Positions 46,954 to 56,029 of a stretch of DNA of 64,000 bases are shown here, piece by piece. The notes below the pieces were generated by a model. It was not told the origin of the DNA. It made no database searches and saw only the letters and a program-made list of their open reading frames with translations. Numbering within the stretch: the stretch's first letter is position 1; every line of letters begins with the position of its first letter. Position numbers and translations under genes: made by a program. Origin of the DNA: Alphaproteobacteria bacterium (lineage in GTDB: Bacteria > Pseudomonadota > Alphaproteobacteria > CAAGCB01 > CAG-977); assembly GCA_024407875.1 (NCBI GenBank), contig JAKSVT010000006.1, positions 1-64,000 on the forward strand, given 5' to 3'.

Positions 46954-48933
46954 TTAGTCATCCTCGTAGTTGAAACTGGTTTTATTTGAACGAATTTTCT
47001 TAACAATTTTGCCCCATGTTATAGCTGGTAAATCTCCTCCAGAGACTTTATTCATAGGTTTTTCGTCATCATTACCCATCCAAATACCTATAACGATATT
47101 ACCGATTTTTGGTACATCTGTCCAACCAACAAACCAAGCATCCCTATAATTTTGAGTAGTTCCTGTTTTTCCATAGGAAACATAATCTGTTCTTGCTTTT
47201 TTACCTGTGCCGTTTTGAATTACATTGTACATTATGTCTTGTAATTTAGACAGAGAGTCTTGTTTTACCATTTTAACGCTAGGTGAAATATTTCTATTAT
47301 AGACAACTTCTTCTTTTTTGTTTCTTTCCATAATAACTTTTTCAGTTCCAAAAGGATGAACAGCAATACCAGAATTTGCGAGTGAAGCATAAGCACCCGC
47401 AACATTTAACAAAGAAGAATTACATACACCTAAAGCAATAGTTGCTTCAGGTTTGCAATTAGAGCTTACAATTCCAAATTTTCTAGCGGTTTTTAGAACG
47501 TTAGTTAAACCTAATTTTACAGCAATTCTTATGGCAGCGGTATTAACCGATTTAGTTAAAGCATCAGAATAAGTTATTAATCCATAATATTTACCATTTG
47601 AATTTTTAGGAGACCACCCATTAATTGTTAAAGGAGTATCTTCAATTGTATCACTTGGTTTGAAACCTTTTTCAAAAGCAGATAGATAAATAAAAGGTTT
47701 AATAGTAGATCCTATTTGTCTTTTTGCTGAAACAGCTCTATTAAACGCAGATTGCTTATAGTCTTTACCACCTATCATTGCTAATATAGCACCATTTGTA
47801 TCCATAATGATACCAGAGGCTTGAGTTATATTTTTTTCACTAGTTTTAGGATCTTTGAATATATTAAATAATTCTGAAGATAAAATTTCTTGTAGTTCTT
47901 TTGACATTGTTGTGTGAACTGTAATATCTCCAGTTATAGAACCTATCATTCCAGATATTTCATCACTTATGTAATCAGTAAACCAACCTAAAGAAACAGA
48001 TTTATTTTTGAATGTTTCGGAACCAATTTCAGCAACTTCTAATCCTGTAGTTGCTTTTATTAGGCCTGCTTTTACCATTTGAGCTAATACAATTCTTGCT
48101 CTAAGATGAGCTTTTTCTGGATAAGAAATAGGATTTAAAGAGCTAGGAGCTTTTAATAATCCAGCTAAAGTTGCGGATTGATAAAGGGATAATTTTTTAG
48201 CAGAAATACCATAATATTTTCTAGCAGCAGCTTCAATACCATAAGCTCCAGCACCAAAGTACATACGATTTAAATAAATTTCTAGAATTTGATCTCTAGT
48301 TAAGTTTCTTTCTAGCCACCAAGCTAGCATTAATTCTTGAATTTTTCTTTGTATAGTTTTCTTTCTTGTTAAAAATATGTTTTTAACAACTTGTTGTGTG
48401 ATAGTAGATCCACCTTGAGCTTTATCTCTTTTGATTATATTTATCCAAATGGCTCTAGCAAATGATCTAACGTCAAAAAATCCTCTTGTATAAAAACGTT
48501 TATCTTCGGTTGCTACAACTGCACCAATTAGATGTTTAGGTAAACTTTTTAATTTTACAGGCGATTGTTTTGCACTAACCAACATTATAGAACCATCTTC
48601 ATATAAAAATGTAATATTTGGTTCTCTAGTTGCATTCATCATTTTATTGACGTCAGGCAATGTATGCCAGCACCATAATAAATAACCTGTGATAGAGATA
48701 GAAAAAATACATATAGATAATTTTATTGTTTTTCTAAGGATAGATTTTGCTAAAGTTTTTCCAGATTTTCCTTTAAAAATTTTAGTTTTTTTTTCACTGC
48801 TTTTTTTAGAATCGGAATTATTATTCGATTCTGTTTGTTTATTAGGTGATTTAGAATCTGATTTTACGTTTTTCTCAGCTTTTTTATTTTGTTCGGGAGC
48901 TTGAGATTTCTGTACTTTTTTATCGCTAGGCAA
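46954..48933 (-). CDS. Class A penicillin-binding protein (PBP1-type)
   Basis: The 659-residue bifunctional cell-wall synthase has a Lys/Ser-rich cytoplasmic tail (1-65), one membrane helix (about 70-92), a glycosyltransferase domain with EDKRFYTRGFFD and GGSTITQQVVKN, and a transpeptidase domain with STIK (catalytic Ser), SVN and KTGTTQNYRDAWFVG. It is shorter than full PBP1A, fitting forms without the inserted OB domain. It starts at a TTG about 10 bases after AAAGGA. Ends tail to tail with the kinase gene. Confidence 0.92.
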   Translation of the reverse strand: MPSDKKVQKSQAPEQNKKAEKNVKSDSKSPNKQTESNNNSDSKKSSEKKTKIFKGKSGKTLAKSILRKTIKLSICIFSISITGYLLWCWHTLPDVNKMMNATREPNITFLYEDGSIMLVSAKQSPVKLKSLPKHLIGAVVATEDKRFYTRGFFDVRSFARAIWINIIKRDKAQGGSTITQQVVKNIFLTRKKTIQRKIQELMLAWWLERNLTRDQILEIYLNRMYFGAGAYGIEAAARKYYGISAKKLSLYQSATLAGLLKAPSSLNPISYPEKAHLRARIVLAQMVKAGLIKATTGLEVAEIGSETFKNKSVSLGWFTDYISDEISGMIGSITGDITVHTTMSKELQEILSSELFNIFKDPKTSEKNITQASGIIMDTNGAILAMIGGKDYKQSAFNRAVSAKRQIGSTIKPFIYLSAFEKGFKPSDTIEDTPLTINGWSPKNSNGKYYGLITYSDALTKSVNTAAIRIAVKLGLTNVLKTARKFGIVSSNCKPEATIALGVCNSSLLNVAGAYASLANSGIAVHPFGTEKVIMERNKKEEVVYNRNISPSVKMVKQDSLSKLQDIMYNVIQNGTGKKARTDYVSYGKTGTTQNYRDAWFVGWTDVPKIGNIVIGIWMGNDDEKPMNKVSGGDLPAITWGKIVKKIRSNKTSFNYEDD

Positions 48934-49039
48934 AATTTATTAATCCTTTGTTAATTATTTTGTTCACAAAATATCTTTAGGTAGAAACTTTATAACTAAA
49001 AAGGTTTAAACACTTATTAAGACGGGAGGAGATTTTACC

Positions 49040-49249
49040 ATGATGCCATTAACGAATTGTAATAAAGAAATTTCATTACAAATAGATACAATGCTTTATT
49101 CAGCAATAGAAAATTTTGCCAAAGAAAATGGTGAAGAATTGAGTGAATTTGTATCTCGTCTACTATCTGATGCTGTTTCAAACTGGGCTGATTATACAAA
49201 GGGGCTTGAAATAGCAAATGACAATACCAGAGAAAGAATTTTTATGTAA
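49040..49249 (+). CDS. Small ribbon-helix-helix-like protein
   Basis: A 69-residue product with the RHH pattern: a short strand EISLQID, helix MLYSAIENFAKENG and helix LSEFVSRLLSDAVSNW, then a polar tail. Such proteins dimerise and bind operators, often as antitoxins or repressors. No toxin gene is adjacent. A near-perfect GGGAGGAG site precedes the ATG and a good terminator follows, so the gene is expressed alone. It is divergent from the PBP gene. Confidence 0.7.
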   Translation: MMPLTNCNKEISLQIDTMLYSAIENFAKENGEELSEFVSRLLSDAVSNWADYTKGLEIANDNTRERIFM

Positions 49250-49276
49250 CATAAATTATAGAAATAGAAAATTAAG

Positions 49277-49308
49277 AAGGAAGTTAAAAAAGCTTCCTTT
49301 TTTTTATG
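49277..49308 (+). terminator. Terminator of the ribbon-helix-helix gene
   Basis: AAGGAAG pairs with CTTCCTT (7 bp) followed by eight or nine T residues, 28 bases after the stop codon. Confidence 0.85.
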
Positions 49309-49439
49309 AAAAAATAGAAAAAAGTGGCTAATTTTCAAGCTTTTATAACTTCAGTTATATAGTTTTTTTGTTGTTTATTAATATTTGCTGCGATAAACTT
49401 TAAAATAGGAAATAGTATTTTTTTAGAAAGGGCAGAGCT

Positions 49440-52244
49440 ATGTTACATTCAAATGAACGCGGCGGTTTAATGCTTGAAGCTATTATGATGGTAGGTTTAT
49501 TAGCTATGATGTCTCCTATGGCAGTTCGTCAAGCAAATGAACGCCAAGCAGAAATGGAAGATGCTGCAGCTGCAGGACAAGTAAAAGTATTAAAAACTGC
49601 TCTTGAAAGATATATTCAAGCTAATTTTGATAGATTAATGCGAGATTGGGATTATTCTGGAACGCCTGTTAAGAAAGATGAAGTTCCTGTTGCTGATCTT
49701 AAACCTTATATTCCTGCAGCATATTTATCTGCAGACGGAAATTCAATTGCTAACTCAAAATTGGTTTATAATGATGCGGGTGATAACTGGAAATTTGGTT
49801 TAGCTTATAAATGTTCCGTTCCGGGTAAAAGATCTGGAACATCTTCTTGTACTTCTACAGCTTCTTCAGGAGAAGCATGTTGTGAGAAAGGAACAATTAC
49901 AGGTTTAGTTATCTCTAACTCTTCTCGTAGTATGCCATCAAGACAAGCTGCAAGAATTGCAACTATGGTTGGATCTGATGGTGGCTTCATGTCTAACATA
50001 GTAACGGGTGGTAATGTTCGTGGCTCTCAAGGTATGTGGGAAACAGGATTAGGAGCTTTTGGTGTAACAGTAAATGAAGTTGGTCCGGATAATGCCCATA
50101 TTGGTGCTGTTACAGCATACGCTGCTTCAACTACATCAGATTTCTTATATCGTAGACCACAAAGTGGTATTCCAGATGCTAACTCAATGTTTACAGATAT
50201 TGATATGGGTGGTAATGGACAATGTAAACAAGATGGAACAGGTTGTAATAAATTAACACAAACAGGCGGTGTTGAAGTTATTAGTGGACGTATTATTGTT
50301 CGTAATACTGTTGGAGATCCATGGAATGATAGAGGTTTAATTGATATTGGTTTAAATACAGCAAATATCAATACAACAGATAATTTCTTAGTAAATACTA
50401 AAAATGCTTCATTAACAGGTTCTGATCAAGTTCTTTTAACTTCTGATTTATCAACAATTAGAGCTAACCCTGATGGTATTAAGATAGATGTTGCAGATCA
50501 AGCAACAATTAATATGGATAGAGGTGTAATTGAAGCTAATGCAGTTGATGAGATTTTATTAACTGCTGGTGGCGATAAGCATGTATTAGAATTGGGCAAT
50601 GATATGACTTCATTGTATGATGATACTCAAATAGAAATAAGTTCAAACGGAAATGTTGATTTATATGCTGGTGTATCTTTAACTTTAAATTCAGATCAAG
50701 ATATATCAATTGAAGCTACAAGAAACGCCTTTATTACGGGTAAAGAAGCTTTATTATTAAATTCTGACAAATACGTTCATATGAAAGCTGGAGATAAAGG
50801 TATTACTGTAAATTCAAGTTTTTCTAATGTTCAAGCATTAACCAATTCTTATTTAGCACATACAGACATTGTTGGAGGATTATTCCTTAATACTAGTGAT
50901 AGTGCAGCAATGACATTGGGACCTGATAGAGAATCGGCTAAGGTTTTAATATCTGAAAAAGGCTTTTTCTTATCAGAGAATGGTTTAAAAAAATATTCAG
51001 GTTCATCTGCAGATGTTAGTATTACTACAAAAAATCGTAGTGGTTATATATTTTTATCTAAAGATGATGGTCTTTATCAAAAAACTATAGAACTTGAAGG
51101 TGATACAGGTATTGTACGTGGTACTCAATTTGAACAGACACAATACATTGGTAAAGATGGAAAATTGTATAATGCAGTATATTCAATTACAAAACAACCT
51201 GAATATGGTGAAGATGGTAAGTTAGCTAATGCTTACACTGTTAATGTAAATACGAAAAATGCCCTATATGAGGTTGATGATTCGGGAAAAGCTGCTTTAT
51301 ATAAAGCGGGTTCAACAGGAGATACGGATTTAAATTCTAAAGCTTTAACTTTCCATGTCGATCCTGCATTTACATCAGTGATGAATGATATTCGAATAAC
51401 ATCTCGTGGTTCTGCAAGATTAAGTCAAATTTTACCTAACTATATTACGAAGGGTATTTATATTTTGGATAACTCCTACATTAAGGGATCTTGGCCTTGT
51501 GATGCATGTATTACAGGTCAAGTTATGACTTCAGAAATTACATCAAACTGTTCAGGTAACGGTGGTGTAGAAATGAGTTGCGATTTAAGAGTAGCAGGTA
51601 CAGGTTATCAATGTTCAGATTTGGACTACTCAGGTTGTTCTAACAATTTGGATTCAACAGGAAGTTATGAAGTTTTAGAATTTTCTTTGAGTAATAGTTC
51701 ATATCAATCAGGAACAGGATGGGCACATCCTTACATGGGTGCTGTGCCAAAACCTGGTAAAACAATTACTGGTAAAGACGGAACAACAATTTCTGCAGAA
51801 GATGAAGGAAACTGTCCACAAGGTTATTTGCCTGTTATGATGATGACTCCATATTCATTCGAATTGGGTGGATTAAGCCAAGTTAAAACAAGTGTTTCAG
51901 TATCAGAAGATAGTGGAGATTATGTAGGTGAAGGTTTGTCTAACTGGAATGAAGCTTTCTTTGATGCAGATAACATTGTTCAAGGTGGTACACAACTTTT
52001 GATGGCTATTTTGGAACATAATGGCGATGATAAAGGATATGGTTGGGATATTGCTATGGGTGCGGCTTATCACAATGAAGCTGATGATAAATATTATTGG
52101 AATGGTGGTGCATATTTTGCTCCAGGTGTTTTCGGTATGTTTATTACGACATTTTGTTATTTCAATCCATCAAGATTCTACTTCCCGAATGTTAAGTTTA
52201 AGCATGGTGTCTTAACACCAATTGAAAGCGCTGATGATATTTAA
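49440..52244 (+). CDS. PilV-like type IVb pilus tip adhesin / minor pilin
   Basis: A 934-residue protein with a prepilin-like start: RG before GLMLEA (Glu at +5 after a cut following Gly8) and a hydrophobic segment, then the pilin alpha-helix VLKTALERYIQANFDRL. Residues of about 190-275 contain GAVTAYAAS, FLYRRPQSGIPDANSMFTDI and DMGGN, closely resembling PilV adhesins of IncI-type conjugative pili. The long remainder is repetitive, beta-rich and phage-fibre-like, with a Cys-containing C-terminal domain (from about 690). Export needs a prepilin peptidase not seen here. Confidence 0.72.
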   Translation: MLHSNERGGLMLEAIMMVGLLAMMSPMAVRQANERQAEMEDAAAAGQVKVLKTALERYIQANFDRLMRDWDYSGTPVKKDEVPVADLKPYIPAAYLSADGNSIANSKLVYNDAGDNWKFGLAYKCSVPGKRSGTSSCTSTASSGEACCEKGTITGLVISNSSRSMPSRQAARIATMVGSDGGFMSNIVTGGNVRGSQGMWETGLGAFGVTVNEVGPDNAHIGAVTAYAASTTSDFLYRRPQSGIPDANSMFTDIDMGGNGQCKQDGTGCNKLTQTGGVEVISGRIIVRNTVGDPWNDRGLIDIGLNTANINTTDNFLVNTKNASLTGSDQVLLTSDLSTIRANPDGIKIDVADQATINMDRGVIEANAVDEILLTAGGDKHVLELGNDMTSLYDDTQIEISSNGNVDLYAGVSLTLNSDQDISIEATRNAFITGKEALLLNSDKYVHMKAGDKGITVNSSFSNVQALTNSYLAHTDIVGGLFLNTSDSAAMTLGPDRESAKVLISEKGFFLSENGLKKYSGSSADVSITTKNRSGYIFLSKDDGLYQKTIELEGDTGIVRGTQFEQTQYIGKDGKLYNAVYSITKQPEYGEDGKLANAYTVNVNTKNALYEVDDSGKAALYKAGSTGDTDLNSKALTFHVDPAFTSVMNDIRITSRGSARLSQILPNYITKGIYILDNSYIKGSWPCDACITGQVMTSEITSNCSGNGGVEMSCDLRVAGTGYQCSDLDYSGCSNNLDSTGSYEVLEFSLSNSSYQSGTGWAHPYMGAVPKPGKTITGKDGTTISAEDEGNCPQGYLPVMMMTPYSFELGGLSQVKTSVSVSEDSGDYVGEGLSNWNEAFFDADNIVQGGTQLLMAILEHNGDDKGYGWDIAMGAAYHNEADDKYYWNGGAYFAPGVFGMFITTFCYFNPSRFYFPNVKFKHGVLTPIESADDI

Positions 52245-52265
52245 TAACGTATAAGGAAAAAGATA

Positions 52266-53216
52266 ATGTTTTTTTGGTACGTTTTAGGAATGTTATTTAG
52301 TTGTCTTGCTTTTGGAATTTGGTCTAGAAATTCTAGAGATTTGCAAGATGTTTATGAACCAACATATGAAGCTGTTGCTATGAATTTTTATACATTTCAT
52401 AATGCTAATGTTTCAATGTTCCAAGAATTATCCAAATGGGATAGTGAACATCCTAATCAGGAAAAAATAGGTAAAGGTGAATTAGCTCCTTATGGGGGTA
52501 CAAATGGTTTTATTCAGTTAGCTTATACTAAGAAAACAGGTAATGCTATAGTGTCTCCTATAAAGAACTCGGAAAATATACAAATAATTACCAAGTATTT
52601 GCCTTACACTTATAAACCAACTCCAGGTATGTATTCATATGTATATTGTACAAATGCTGAACAAGGACAATCTGGTGATGCAGACTGTAGTGCATTAGAT
52701 TCTGTTAAATATGTTGTAACATTAAAGCAGTTAGCACAAAACTTTACAGGTTCTAATAAAATGGCAGCTTTAAATGCTATAGCAAATGCAACCTCTGGAT
52801 CAAAATCTGTTGGTTATATAGAAAAGGCCAAGGAAAAACTTGTTGAAAGTGATAGTGTTTTTTATCAACCAATAGGTTCTCATTATAAAATTCTTTCTGG
52901 TGGATATTCACAAATGGGAGATATATATATACCAGACTCTATTTTGTGTGATGCTAAAATTGGATCAAAACCTGTAATTAATTTAATAAAAACAGAAAAA
53001 TCTAATATTATGATTGCATTAACGTTAATGAGCGGTTTAACAAAAACATCTAATAAATCATCAGAAGATCTAATGGAAACATATGATTGTGATTCAAAAC
53101 CATCAGATGAAGAAAGAGAAGCATGTATAGAAAAAGTAAATAATGAATTAGCAGCTTCTAGTCATGCAAATTTACCTGATGGATCAACTGCAGCTTGCTC
53201 GGATATAGGAGCTTAA
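52266..53216 (+). CDS. Membrane-anchored protein paired with the PilV-like adhesin (PilM-like N terminus)
   Basis: A 316-residue protein with one N-terminal membrane helix (3-19) and a long extracytoplasmic domain holding five or more Cys residues in the C-terminal half. The start (YVLGMLFSCLAFGIWSRNSRD and following EAVAMNFYTFHNANV) resembles plasmid PilM in layout, though it is about twice as long; the rest is not recognised. It follows the adhesin gene by 21 bases with AAGGAAA before its ATG, so the two are co-expressed. Confidence 0.65.
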   Translation: MFFWYVLGMLFSCLAFGIWSRNSRDLQDVYEPTYEAVAMNFYTFHNANVSMFQELSKWDSEHPNQEKIGKGELAPYGGTNGFIQLAYTKKTGNAIVSPIKNSENIQIITKYLPYTYKPTPGMYSYVYCTNAEQGQSGDADCSALDSVKYVVTLKQLAQNFTGSNKMAALNAIANATSGSKSVGYIEKAKEKLVESDSVFYQPIGSHYKILSGGYSQMGDIYIPDSILCDAKIGSKPVINLIKTEKSNIMIALTLMSGLTKTSNKSSEDLMETYDCDSKPSDEEREACIEKVNNELAASSHANLPDGSTAACSDIGA

Positions 53217-53266
53217 ATTTATAGCGAATTTATGCAAGAATCTGGAGTTTTTGAGAGTTTTTTTGT

Positions 53267-53294
53267 TGCAAATTGAATAAAAAGATAGTATAAA
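53267..53294 (+). promoter_or_regulatory. Candidate rpsA promoter
   Basis: TTGCAA (53267-53272) and TATAAA (53289-53294) with a 16-base spacer form a good sigma-70-type promoter about 115 bases before rpsA. Confidence 0.5.
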
Positions 53295-53326
53295 ATCGCC
53301 GAAAGTCGAGATGACACGGCGATTTT
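53292..53326 (+). terminator. Hairpin ahead of rpsA (terminator of the pilus pair or leader structure)
   Basis: AAAATCGCCG and CGGCGATTTT form a 10-bp stem with a 15-base loop followed by T residues. It could end the pilus pair upstream, or fold at the 5' end of the rpsA message, since the candidate promoter just precedes it. A second small hairpin (CTAGG/CCTAG, 53361-53376) follows in the leader. Confidence 0.6.
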
Positions 53327-53409
53327 TAATGTTTTTAAAGCATTTTTTTGTGTTAAGACCCTAGGATTCAACCTAGAGGCATGTAAATTTAAAAAGGAAA
53401 TTTTTTAAT

Positions 53410-55110
53410 ATGGTAAAAAAAGAAAAAGCTGAAATGCCAGCTATGAAAGAAAACTTTGCCGATTTATTAACTGAAATGTTCGGTGAAAGTGATACATTAG
53501 AAGGTTCTGTTGTTAAAGGAACAATCGTTGCTTTATCAGATGACTTCGCAACAATCGACGTAGGCTTAAAGTCTGAAGGTCGTGTTTCTCGCCGTGAATT
53601 CGGTTTCAATGCTGAAATGAAAGTTGGCGATCAAGTTGATGTTTATATTGATCGTTATGAAGACAAAGACGGCTTAGTAGTATTATCTCGTGAAAAAGCA
53701 CGCAGAGAAGAAGCTTGGAATGATTTAGAAAAAGCTTTAGAATCTGGTGAAAGAGTAAACGGTGTAATCTTTGGTCGTGTTAAAGGCGGATTTACAGTTG
53801 ATTTAGCTGGTGCTATTGCATTCTTACCTGGTTCTCAAGTTGACGTTCGTCCAATCAGAGACATTACTCCATTAATGGGTATTCAACAACCTTTCCAAGT
53901 ATTAAAGATGGATCGTGCACGTGGAAATATTGTTGTATCTCGTCGTGCTATCTTAGAAGAAACACGTATTGAAGAACGCGCTGACTTAATTAAGAACTTA
54001 TCTGAAGGTCAAATCTTAGACGGTATTGTTAAGAATATCACAGATTACGGTGCATTCATTGATTTGGGCGGTGTAGATGGTTTATTACACGTAACAGATA
54101 TTGCTTGGAAGCGTATTAATCACCCATCAGAAGCTTTAACAATTGGTCAAACAGTTAAAGTTCAAATCATTCGTTTCAATCCAGAAACACAACGTATTTC
54201 TTTAGGTATGAAGCAATTAGAAGCTGATCCATGGGCAGGAATTGAAGAAAAGTACCCAGTTGGAAAGAGATTAAAAGGTCATGTAACTAACATTACAGAC
54301 TACGGTGCATTCATTGAATTAGAACAAGGCGTTGAAGGTTTAGTACACGTTTCAGAAATGTCTTGGACAAAGAAGAATACACACCCAGGCAAGATTATTT
54401 CAACATCTCAAGAAGTTGAAGTACAAGTATTAGAAATCGATGCATCAAAACGTCGTATTTCTTTAGGCTTGAAACAATGCATGCAAAACCCATGGGAAGC
54501 ATTTGCTGCTGAACATGAAAAAGGTTCTGTAATTGAAGGTGAAATTCGCAATATTACAGAATTCGGTTTATTCGTTGGATTAAATGGTGACATTGATGGT
54601 ATGGTTCACTTATCAGATTTGTCATGGGATAAATCAGGCGAAGAAGCTGTAAAAGACTATAAGAAGGGTGATGTTGTAAAAGCTAAAGTATTAGAAATCG
54701 ACGTTGAAAAAGAACGTATTTCTTTAGGTATTAAGCAATTAACATCAGATCCATTTGAAGGTGTTGCTCAAGAAGTTAAGAAAGGTTCTGTAGTAACAGC
54801 TGTTGTTTCAGCTATTACAGACGCAGGAATCGAAGTTGACTTAAACGGTTCTAAAGGATATATCCGCAAAGCTGATTTATCTAAAGATCGTGCAGAACAA
54901 CGTCCAGATCGTTTTGCTGTTGGTGATAAGGTTGATGCTAAAGTTACATCAATTGACGCAAAGACACGCAAGATTTCTTTGTCAATTAAAGCAAAAGAAG
55001 CTGATGAAGAAAAAGCTGCTTTATCTGAATACGGTTCAGCAAGCTCAGGTGCATCTTTAGGTGATATCCTTGGCGCTGCTATCGAAAAGAAAAAAGCAGA
55101 AGCAAAATAA
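53410..55110 (+). CDS. rpsA: 30S ribosomal protein S1
   Basis: A 566-residue protein with six S1/OB repeats, each with the typical block such as VKNITDYGAFIDLGGVDGLLHVTDI, VTNITDYGAF and IRNITEFGLF, separated by KRISLGLKQ-type ends. S1 binds mRNA and helps initiation on weakly structured or poorly led messages. Codons are less AT-biased than neighbours (more C- and G-ending), as expected for high expression. AAGGAAA precedes the ATG. Confidence 0.97.
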   Translation: MVKKEKAEMPAMKENFADLLTEMFGESDTLEGSVVKGTIVALSDDFATIDVGLKSEGRVSRREFGFNAEMKVGDQVDVYIDRYEDKDGLVVLSREKARREEAWNDLEKALESGERVNGVIFGRVKGGFTVDLAGAIAFLPGSQVDVRPIRDITPLMGIQQPFQVLKMDRARGNIVVSRRAILEETRIEERADLIKNLSEGQILDGIVKNITDYGAFIDLGGVDGLLHVTDIAWKRINHPSEALTIGQTVKVQIIRFNPETQRISLGMKQLEADPWAGIEEKYPVGKRLKGHVTNITDYGAFIELEQGVEGLVHVSEMSWTKKNTHPGKIISTSQEVEVQVLEIDASKRRISLGLKQCMQNPWEAFAAEHEKGSVIEGEIRNITEFGLFVGLNGDIDGMVHLSDLSWDKSGEEAVKDYKKGDVVKAKVLEIDVEKERISLGIKQLTSDPFEGVAQEVKKGSVVTAVVSAITDAGIEVDLNGSKGYIRKADLSKDRAEQRPDRFAVGDKVDAKVTSIDAKTRKISLSIKAKEADEEKAALSEYGSASSGASLGDILGAAIEKKKAEAK

Positions 55111-55137
55111 TTTAGCTTTTTGTTAGATTTATAAATT

Positions 55138-55165
55138 GGGGATGCCTTATTGGTATCCCCTTTTT
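55138..55165 (+). terminator. Terminator of rpsA
   Basis: GGGGATGCC and GGTATCCCC form a 9-bp stem (one G-T pair) with a 5-base loop and five T residues, 27 bases past the rpsA stop. Confidence 0.92.
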
Positions 55166-55186
55166 AGATTCTACTCTAAAATCAAA

Positions 55187-55220
55187 AATAAAAGCCATAG
55201 ACGTGAATCAATGGCTTTTT
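55187..55220. terminator. Bidirectional terminator between rpsA and the esterase gene
   Basis: AAAAGCCAT and ATGGCTTTT pair around a 12-base loop with A-rich and T-rich flanks, so the hairpin works for either direction; it most likely ends the minus-strand esterase transcript, 27 bases past its stop. Confidence 0.75.
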
Positions 55221-55246
55221 ATTAAATGGTTATGTAAAGTTTTTTA

Positions 55247-56008
55247 TTACCACTTAGATAAGCGTAAAATATCGTTTATAGCTTCTTTTTCAAAATATGT
55301 ATGATCTTTGCCCCATACAACTTTACATGTTGTTGTATGACCAGTTCTACATAATACCTGATCTGATAAAACAAAAGCTTTAAAAGGAACTGTTGTATCT
55401 GAAGATCCATGTACCATACGTATTTCTTTTACATGGTGAGAAGGATGAGCATCAACAGCTTGTGCGTTCAATAAGCAACCACAAATAATCATTGCTCCGC
55501 CCAAATCTTCATAAGAACCATCAGCTTTTTTATCAGCTAATAAATCAGTTTCAGCAACTAATTGTAAAAGCATCATAGCTCCTTGAGATACACCATACAG
55601 ATATGTATTTGATGCTGTTATCTTATGTTTTTTCTTTAATTGGTTTACCAACTCGACAGCTCTTAATGCTCCAATATCATAATATTCATACATTTTCATG
55701 AATTTTTCATGATCTTCAGGTTTTAATTCTGTTGGATAAACAGTAAACCAATCATCATTAAATGCAGGAGGAACGTCGAACCATTCACGAGTTTCCTCAT
55801 TTCCATCAATAGGGAAAAAGCCATCAGGAATGTATATAATAGCATCTTTCATTACTTCTGATAATGCTTCACCAAACCAGGCATTTGATTCACCTGTTCC
55901 ACCCATTCCGTGAAAATAAACAACTAATCTTTCAGGTTTTTTACCTGATTTTGGCATAATAATTGTGCCTTTAAAATCTGTTGTTTTTGATGATTTTTTA
56001 CAAACCAT
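55247..56008 (-). CDS. Alpha/beta-hydrolase, carboxylesterase/phospholipase type
   Basis: A 253-residue esterase. The oxyanion-hole region is VVYFHGMGGTG, the nucleophile elbow is GVSQGAM, the acid is in HGSSDTTVPF, and the catalytic His is in KDHTYFE. No signal peptide, so likely cytoplasmic. It resembles the phospholipase/carboxylesterase (YpfH) group. AAGGAAAAAG precedes the ATG. It follows pheT by 21 bases, so it may be read from the same transcript. Confidence 0.85.
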   Translation of the reverse strand: MVCKKSSKTTDFKGTIIMPKSGKKPERLVVYFHGMGGTGESNAWFGEALSEVMKDAIIYIPDGFFPIDGNEETREWFDVPPAFNDDWFTVYPTELKPEDHEKFMKMYEYYDIGALRAVELVNQLKKKHKITASNTYLYGVSQGAMMLLQLVAETDLLADKKADGSYEDLGGAMIICGCLLNAQAVDAHPSHHVKEIRMVHGSSDTTVPFKAFVLSDQVLCRTGHTTTCKVVWGKDHTYFEKEAINDILRLSKW

Positions 56009-56029
56009 GGCTTTTTCCTTTTTAATTAA

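Noticed and set aside
49440-53216. Shufflon recombination sites in the PilV-like gene
   Set aside because: No repeated inverted sites or recombinase gene found by eye downstream of the adhesin.
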